Below the pieces are notes generated by a model that had not been told where the DNA came from, searched no databases, and saw only the letters and a list, made by a program, of their open reading frames with translations. The translations under genes were made by a program, and so were the position numbers. Positions 33,011 to 37,120 of a stretch of DNA of 37,120 nt are shown here, in pieces. Origin of the DNA: Bacteriovoracaceae bacterium (lineage in GTDB: Bacteria > Bdellovibrionota > Bacteriovoracia > Bacteriovoracales > Bacteriovoracaceae); the NCBI GenBank assembly GCA_023954635.1, contig JAGSHI010000024.1:1-37120 (forward strand), given 5' to 3'. Each line of letters begins with the position of its first letter. Positions within the stretch are counted from its first letter, which is position 1.

Positions 33011-33104
33011 GACCGCCCTATTTTACCTTTAATTTCAATTTGTTACCAAGATTATTAACAAAAAGAGATTTCCGCTTTGAACAAGCTATGACAGTATAAA
33101 TGAG

Positions 33105-34274
33105 ATGAATGACAAACATACTAGTCAAGTAAACTGGAAGCTCCTATTCACAGCATACTTCAGCTTATTATGCCATGCCCTTTTTGAAAATGGGAGAGGT
33201 CCAGCATACCCAAGAATACTTGAGTTCTATGACATTAATAGTGATAAAGGTTCATTAATTTTTGCCCTATCAACTCTTACAGGCCTTTTCATTAACCTAA
33301 CTAGTAAGTGGTGGTTACCAAAGTTTGGCGCAATTAAGGCCTTAAGATATGCATCTATATTTATGTTTTTTGGGTGCTTCTCTTATTACTTATTCCCCTC
33401 CCTTGGTTCGAGTTTCACTATGTTGATTCTAGGTTCTTGCATTGCCGGACTTGGAACATCTGGTTCAGCGATACCAATGAACCTTCTTGCAGCGAAGGCC
33501 ACTGGACCAAATTTAAGAAGAAGAGCACTCGCAGGACTTCATGGAATTTATGGATTGACGAGCTTAACAGCGCCATTACTTTTCTCAGTTTGGATTAACA
33601 AAGGGGAATATTGGTATTCATTTTTCCTACTTGTTAGTTTGTTTCCTTTTCTTTTATATTTTATGACCTACCGTAATTTTTCATTTGAGAAGCATGACTA
33701 TTCAACAAAAAGTATGAAAGCTCCAGTTTCGTATAAGACTAGATTTTTAATCGGTCTGTGTTTTGCTCTTTATGTTTCTGGAGAAATATTAATTTCAAGT
33801 AGACTTGTTTTCTACTTACAAGAAGTCACTCCCCTCACACGGCAAATGACAGAATGGGCCTTAGGTTTATTTTTTCTCTTTTTAACAATTGGTCGATTAT
33901 CATTTGCCTTTTTTCATCTACCTATTTCCAGTATAAAGGCCTTATTTTTGAGCCTTTCCTTAAGCATCATCTGTATGCTTCTTGGATTGTATGTGAATCT
34001 ATGGTTTTTACCTCTAACAGGACTATTTGTTTCATTCTTCTTCCCTGTTGGTATTGAATGGCTAGCAGAGAAGTTTGAGAGTGGTCTTGATGTGATGACT
34101 GCTTCAATGTTTACATGGGTGAATTTTTTCTTAATTTTTATGCATTATGGATTTGGAATAGTAGTAAAGAACTATAACATCCAAATAGCCTTCACACTTC
34201 CTGTATACTTTTTCTTTATAACTCTTGTTATATTATCACTTCTTGAGTTCAAGATCCTGAAACAAAAGGATTAG
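33105..34274 (+). CDS. MFS transporter
   Basis: 389 residues with about twelve hydrophobic helices in two sets of six, the major facilitator layout. The inter-half cytoplasmic loop is the polar stretch FSFEKHDYSTKSMKAPVSYKTR (about 192-215). The first helix pair is followed by the polar segment FENGRGPAYPRILEFYD, where transporters carry charged substrate contacts, and the typical GxxxDRxGRR motif A between helices 2 and 3 is degenerate (SKWWLPKFGAIKALR). Substrate cannot be named. The Shine-Dalgarno is weak (GAG). The stop lies within the convergent MBL-fold gene by 26 nt. Confidence 0.88.
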   Translation: MNDKHTSQVNWKLLFTAYFSLLCHALFENGRGPAYPRILEFYDINSDKGSLIFALSTLTGLFINLTSKWWLPKFGAIKALRYASIFMFFGCFSYYLFPSLGSSFTMLILGSCIAGLGTSGSAIPMNLLAAKATGPNLRRRALAGLHGIYGLTSLTAPLLFSVWINKGEYWYSFFLLVSLFPFLLYFMTYRNFSFEKHDYSTKSMKAPVSYKTRFLIGLCFALYVSGEILISSRLVFYLQEVTPLTRQMTEWALGLFFLFLTIGRLSFAFFHLPISSIKALFLSLSLSIICMLLGLYVNLWFLPLTGLFVSFFFPVGIEWLAEKFESGLDVMTASMFTWVNFFLIFMHYGFGIVVKNYNIQIAFTLPVYFFFITLVILSLLEFKILKQKD

Positions 34275-34905
34275 TCTTCTTCTCTTCATAGATTCTTGTC
34301 GTAGGTCCATGACCAGTAATCACTTTAGTTTCATCAGGAAGTGTGTAGAGTCGGTTTTCAATTGATGATTTAATGACATCAAAACTTCCACCTGGAAGGT
34401 CTGTTCTCCCTATAGATTGATTAAAAAGAGTATCTCCGCTAAAAAGTAAGGGCTCATCTTGAATTTCTGTATAAAAACAACATGAACCTTCTGTATGACC
34501 TGGAGTGTGAAGAGACTTCATAAAGTTTTTGAGACCAGAGTCTTCAAGAGAATATTCCTCTTCATCTTCAATCCACTTATCGACTTTCCCCGCAAGCAAG
34601 GGAGCTTGTCCAAACATCATTGCTTGTGCCGGTAAAGCTGTATAAAGCATTCCATCTTTTTTATGTAAATGAATTTCAGCACCTGTTTTTTTCTTTATCT
34701 CTTTGCTACATCCAATGTGATCGAAATGTGCATGAGTATGTAACAACTTCTTCACAATCAAGTTTCTCGATTCAATCTCTTTCATCAGAGTGTCACCATC
34801 ATTACCTGGGTCGATAATGATCGCTTCACGTGTTTTTTCAGAATAAATAAAAGAACAGTTACAGGCAAAGCTGCCCATTGGAAATGTTTCTATTTTAATG
34901 TCCAT
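34249..34905 (-). CDS. MBL-fold hydrolase, glyoxalase II/YcbL-like
   Basis: 218 residues. Start ATG at 34905 with GGGAG 7 nt upstream; an in-frame TTG at 34911 lies too near that site. Metal ligands are complete: LLHTHAHFDHIG (His58, His60, Asp62, His63), LHTPGHTEGSCC (His137), LLFSGDTLFNQSIGRTDLPGGS (Asp158) and ITGHGPTTRI (His199). The protein ends about 20 residues after the last ligand and lacks the substrate domain of glyoxalase II, as in YcbL. These enzymes hydrolyse S-D-lactoylglutathione or related thioesters. The convergent MFS gene overlaps its last 26 nt. Confidence 0.9.
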   Translation of the reverse strand: MDIKIETFPMGSFACNCSFIYSEKTREAIIIDPGNDGDTLMKEIESRNLIVKKLLHTHAHFDHIGCSKEIKKKTGAEIHLHKKDGMLYTALPAQAMMFGQAPLLAGKVDKWIEDEEEYSLEDSGLKNFMKSLHTPGHTEGSCCFYTEIQDEPLLFSGDTLFNQSIGRTDLPGGSFDVIKSSIENRLYTLPDETKVITGHGPTTRIYEEKKTNPFVSGS

Positions 34906-34930
34906 TTTCAACTCCCTGTGGACATCTTAG

Positions 34931-34963
34931 CAAAAAAAAGAGGGAGTGGAAAACCACTCCCTC
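34931..34963 (-). terminator. Intrinsic terminator of the lipoprotein gene
   Basis: A perfect 10-bp stem, GAGGGAGTGG (34940-34949) with CCACTCCCTC (34954-34963), and AAAA loop. On the minus strand it is followed directly by eight T residues (34939-34932). It is 33 nt after the lipoprotein stop and separates it from the MBL gene downstream. Confidence 0.92.
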
Positions 34964-34996
34964 ATATGTATGGGAATACAACTTTAAGAGAGTAGC

Positions 34997-35725
34997 TTAT
35001 TGGAGGTTACTCTCCCAATCTTGAACTTCATATCTTTGTTCACGTGTACAATACTTTACTCTTATATTTCCTCCAACCTCTGGAGAATGAATTGATGAAC
35101 TAAACCGACTTCGACAAAATGAAATATAAACGTAATTTCCGTCTAATTCCTTTAATCTATGGGGCTCTAAGTAAACGCTCCCTTGTGATTCACTTACATA
35201 AGGATGAAGATTAAAACTCTTTCCACGTGTATCCTTAACCGTAATTTCTAAGTTTTCTTTTTTTCCAGAATAATTACGAAGTTTCCATTTTAAAGTTCCT
35301 CCAGAGCTTTTACTTAATTGACTAACAAGAAAAAAATCAACACCAGAGGGCATATCCAATATGTTTTCGAAAACCTGCTCATCCTCGTTACTGTATCGAA
35401 CTCTAAATGTTTCGGGAAAATCATGTGTCGATCGTGATGAAGAGTATTTATACTGTATGACTTTAAAAACGTCATCATCACTACTCATAGGATGGCCATC
35501 AACGCTCAATGAACTCTTATCTGTTAGCCAAACCTGAGATCCAAACTGACCTCCAACACTTAAGGTCGCCGTTATCTTCAAATCACCACTCTCTTCAGAA
35601 TAAAGACCAGAATAAGAAGTAAATATTTCACTTTGATCAACTTGATCAGAATCTATTTGACCACACCCAACCATCAACCATGATTGTAAAATAAGGAAAA
35701 GACATAAAATTATTTTGTTTCTCAT
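34997..35725 (-). CDS. Lipoprotein of unknown function
   Basis: 242 residues from the ATG at 35725, preceded by AAAGGGG. The signal peptide ends with the lipobox LMVGC (Cys21), after which residues Gly-Gln do not give the Asp+2 inner-membrane signal, so outer-membrane localisation is likely if E. coli rules apply. The mature part is predicted beta-rich with strands such as KITATLSVGGQFGSQVWL, FRVRYSNEDEQVFENIL, SGGTLKWKLRNYSG and NLEITVKDTRG. No known domain is recognised. It is a single-gene unit: an exact terminator follows, and a 14-bp palindrome lies 41-54 nt upstream of the start. Confidence 0.8.
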   Translation of the reverse strand: MRNKIILCLFLILQSWLMVGCGQIDSDQVDQSEIFTSYSGLYSEESGDLKITATLSVGGQFGSQVWLTDKSSLSVDGHPMSSDDDVFKVIQYKYSSSRSTHDFPETFRVRYSNEDEQVFENILDMPSGVDFFLVSQLSKSSGGTLKWKLRNYSGKKENLEITVKDTRGKSFNLHPYVSESQGSVYLEPHRLKELDGNYVYISFCRSRFSSSIHSPEVGGNIRVKYCTREQRYEVQDWESNLQ

Positions 35726-35765
35726 TTCAAACCCCTTTAATTTAGGCAAACATAACTTGCTGCCT

Positions 35766-35779
35766 GTAAATTAATTTAC
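35766..35779. promoter_or_regulatory. Perfect 14-bp palindrome upstream of the lipoprotein gene
   Basis: GTAAATTAATTTAC reads the same on both strands. It lies 41-54 nt before the lipoprotein ATG, a usual operator position. Its half-site GTAAATT also occurs, in near identical form, in the dyad at 21923-21942. Confidence 0.4.
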
Positions 35780-35804
35780 GGTTTAATTTGAGCAGATTCC
35801 ATTA

Positions 35805-35827
35805 TTTTGGATCAAAGTGATCCAAAA
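35805..35827. repeat. Perfect 10-bp hairpin between two leftward genes
   Basis: TTTTGGATCA (35805-35814) pairs with TGATCCAAAA (35818-35827) across a 3-nt AAG loop. It lies 17 nt after the periplasmic MBL gene end. On the minus strand the T-run is on the 5' arm, and the 3' arm ends AAAATAATGG, so it lacks a downstream U-tract for a classic terminator. Confidence 0.6.
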
Positions 35828-35844
35828 ACGGAACGAGTGAAAAA

Positions 35845-36747
35845 CTATTTTAGTCCATTAAAGATGGTTGTAATCCATTTCTCTTTTGAAATGAAGCCAT
35901 TACCCCAACCTTCATAAGATTCGAATAGAGTCATTTTTTGAATTGTTTCTAATGATTTTTCTAAGTTTTTAAGACCTTTAATTCTATCAATCGTCTCATT
36001 CAACATAGTATAAAATTTTTCTAAGTCGCTATAGTTTGCGAGCTCTCCGTGACCAGGGATTATCTTGTAATTCTTAGGGATAATCTCCAGGAGTTTTTTA
36101 ATATTATTCTTGAATCCAGTAATACTTCCACCAGCACCTAAGTCAATATATGGAAATTTATTTTTAAAAAAGTGATCTCCAACATGTACAACTTTTGAGT
36201 TTCTGAAAAAGACAACTGAGTCACCATCAGTATGCCCAGAAGGTAAATGCTTAATTTGAACTTCCTCATCTCCAATATGAAGAACGAGTTCAGATTTAAA
36301 AGTAATGATAGGCAATGCTTTAGGAGGAAGAGCTTTTGTAGTCTTTTGTAAAAACTCACTGACTTGATCTTCTGAGAGCCTCTTTCTCACATTCTCATGA
36401 GCAACGATGTGAGAAGACTTCCCAAAGAACTTGTTCCCATTTGTATGATCACCATGCCAATGAGTATTTACGATAAAATCAATTTTACGTTTACTAATTT
36501 TTCGAAGAACACGATTCACTTTTTTTGAAACTTTTTCAAACTGGGTATCGATTAAGACAAGGCGTTCTTTACTTGAGCACACGCCAATATTTCCACCCAT
36601 CCCCTTAATCATATGGACACATCCAGCAATTTTCTGTGAAGTCACCTTCAATGTATTTTTCTTTTTAGCGGCCGTCTTGCGACCCGAGTGGGAATACGCC
36701 GTTGAAAGAGAAGTAAAAATAAAGAATAGAACAATCGATAATTTCAT
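35845..36747 (-). CDS. Periplasmic MBL-fold hydrolase
   Basis: 300 residues with a Sec signal peptide (cleavage near TAYSH, about residue 17-19). Metal motif is complete: NTHWHGDHTNGN (His96, His98, Asp100, His101), LPSGHTDGDSVVFF (His172), VHVGDHFF (Asp191) and IPGHGELA (His233). This is the SoxH/quinoprotein-relay-like or class-B3-like secreted branch. The HxHGDH tryptophan form and GHTDGDSVVFF are common in such periplasmic enzymes of unknown substrate. Beta-lactamase activity cannot be assigned from motif alone. AAAGGC lies before the ATG. Confidence 0.88.
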   Translation of the reverse strand: MKLSIVLFFIFTSLSTAYSHSGRKTAAKKKNTLKVTSQKIAGCVHMIKGMGGNIGVCSSKERLVLIDTQFEKVSKKVNRVLRKISKRKIDFIVNTHWHGDHTNGNKFFGKSSHIVAHENVRKRLSEDQVSEFLQKTTKALPPKALPIITFKSELVLHIGDEEVQIKHLPSGHTDGDSVVFFRNSKVVHVGDHFFKNKFPYIDLGAGGSITGFKNNIKKLLEIIPKNYKIIPGHGELANYSDLEKFYTMLNETIDRIKGLKNLEKSLETIQKMTLFESYEGWGNGFISKEKWITTIFNGLK

Positions 36748-36834
36748 TTTTCAGCCTTTAGATAATCAAAGGCTATTCTACATGAAGCCACCGCGAGAAA
36801 AAGATGCGATGCAATCAGAACTATAGGCAAAAGG

Positions 36835-37110
36835 TCAGAATTCGTCCGTTTTAATCTTTTTACCGTCACACTTTAATTCAAATCTATACTTTAAGGACTT
36901 ATCTCGTTTAGATATGTACTTTCTAATGACTACAGTCTCTTTGGGAGAAACTTTCACATAACCACCCTTTCTAGTCATGTTAAACATATCGTAGATCCAG
37001 TCTCCATCAATTTCTTTTTGGACAGTAAGAGCTACTTTTCCAGACTGAGCTTCAATTTTAACAGGTTTAGAGCTGGTATTTGTAATGTTAACCAACACAA
37101 ACCTCCCCAT
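36835..37110 (-). CDS. Protein of unknown function, probably cut by the window edge
   Basis: 91 residues from the first ATG, but the frame is open to the window end, so the true start is probably outside. Sequence MGRFVLVNITNTSSKPVKIEAQSGKVALTVQ looks like a beta-sandwich strand set with the N-x-S/T-x-K-P-V turn common in periplasmic chaperone-like or DUF domains. It ends LKYRFELKCDGKKIKTDEF. No family is claimed. AGGA 4 nt before this ATG would be a poorly spaced site. Confidence 0.55.
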   Translation of the reverse strand: MGRFVLVNITNTSSKPVKIEAQSGKVALTVQKEIDGDWIYDMFNMTRKGGYVKVSPKETVVIRKYISKRDKSLKYRFELKCDGKKIKTDEF

Positions 37111-37120
37111 ATCTTCCTGC

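Noticed and set aside
35805-35827. Intrinsic terminator of the periplasmic MBL gene
   Set aside because: No U-tract follows the stem on the minus strand.
1-37120. CRISPR array, insertion sequence, phage or integron
   Set aside because: No spaced direct repeats, no transposase or integrase motif and no terminal repeats with target duplication were found.
1-37120. tRNA or rRNA genes
   Set aside because: GGTTCGA-like strings (for example near 33408) lie inside good coding sequence and have no cloverleaf around them.

Overview
The window is an AT-rich, gene-dense piece of chromosome (GC by eye in the upper 30s percent). It comes from a Gram-negative bacterium: there are many Sec signal peptides, two lipoproteins with lipoboxes, a two-LysM envelope protein, several periplasmic enzymes, and housekeeping tRNA-modification genes of proteobacterial type. 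Gene content and style (many secreted proteins without clear family, stand-alone receiver domains, permuted papain-like enzymes, beta-oxidation genes) would suit a Bdellovibrionota relative such as Bacteriovorax/Halobacteriovorax. That is inference; no rRNA or marker gene is present. There are no insertion sequences, phage genes, CRISPR arrays or tRNAs. No intergenic gap reaches 300 bp; the largest are about 200 bp (7726-7926), 190 bp (32915-33104) and 180 bp (24770-24950).

Layout. 75-6288: divergent lipid/CoA metabolism. A leftward acyl-CoA dehydrogenase and glutathione S-transferase face a rightward operon of thiolase, FadJ-type multifunctional enzyme and a short class III CoA-transferase; together these give the steps of acyl-CoA beta-oxidation. 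6291-6386: a strikingly paired leader sequence in front of an exported protein with a caspase-like His/Cys layout (6388-7725), closed by an intrinsic terminator. 7927-12266: LysM lipoprotein, ferredoxin/metallo-beta-lactamase fusion, membrane-anchored SGNH hydrolase, and a large exported protein of unknown function. 12267-15570: leftward genes for a Met/His-rich periplasmic protein, an LVIVD-repeat protein, a persulfide-dioxygenase-type enzyme and an MTH1187-type thiamine-binding protein. 15682-18343: a tightly coupled three-gene operon of putative zinc peptidase, ATP-grasp ligase and alpha/beta hydrolase.

18366-21865: signalling. A CheX-like phosphatase, a dihydrouridine synthase, and a leftward cluster of receiver, Hpt, receiver and OmpR-type regulator with no histidine kinase in sight. 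22013-23919: ABC-2 type exporter. 23921-29468: ChaN-like protein, rubrerythrin lacking a rubredoxin domain, two exported proteins with His...Cys papain-like layouts, TruC-like pseudouridine synthase and a CBS-domain protein. 29587-32257: TcdA, TatD-family and class V aminotransferase genes. 32237-37110: FHA-like membrane protein, MFS transporter, cytoplasmic and periplasmic metallo-beta-lactamase-fold hydrolases, a lipoprotein and a gene running off the right edge.

The most interesting items are the leader at 6291-6386, whose nested stems bury the ribosome-binding site and can be redrawn in a mutually exclusive form; the caspase-like exported protein it precedes; the peptidase/ATP-grasp/hydrolase operon; and the kinase-less phosphorelay cluster. 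No finished, clearly new multi-gene system can be proven from sequence alone.
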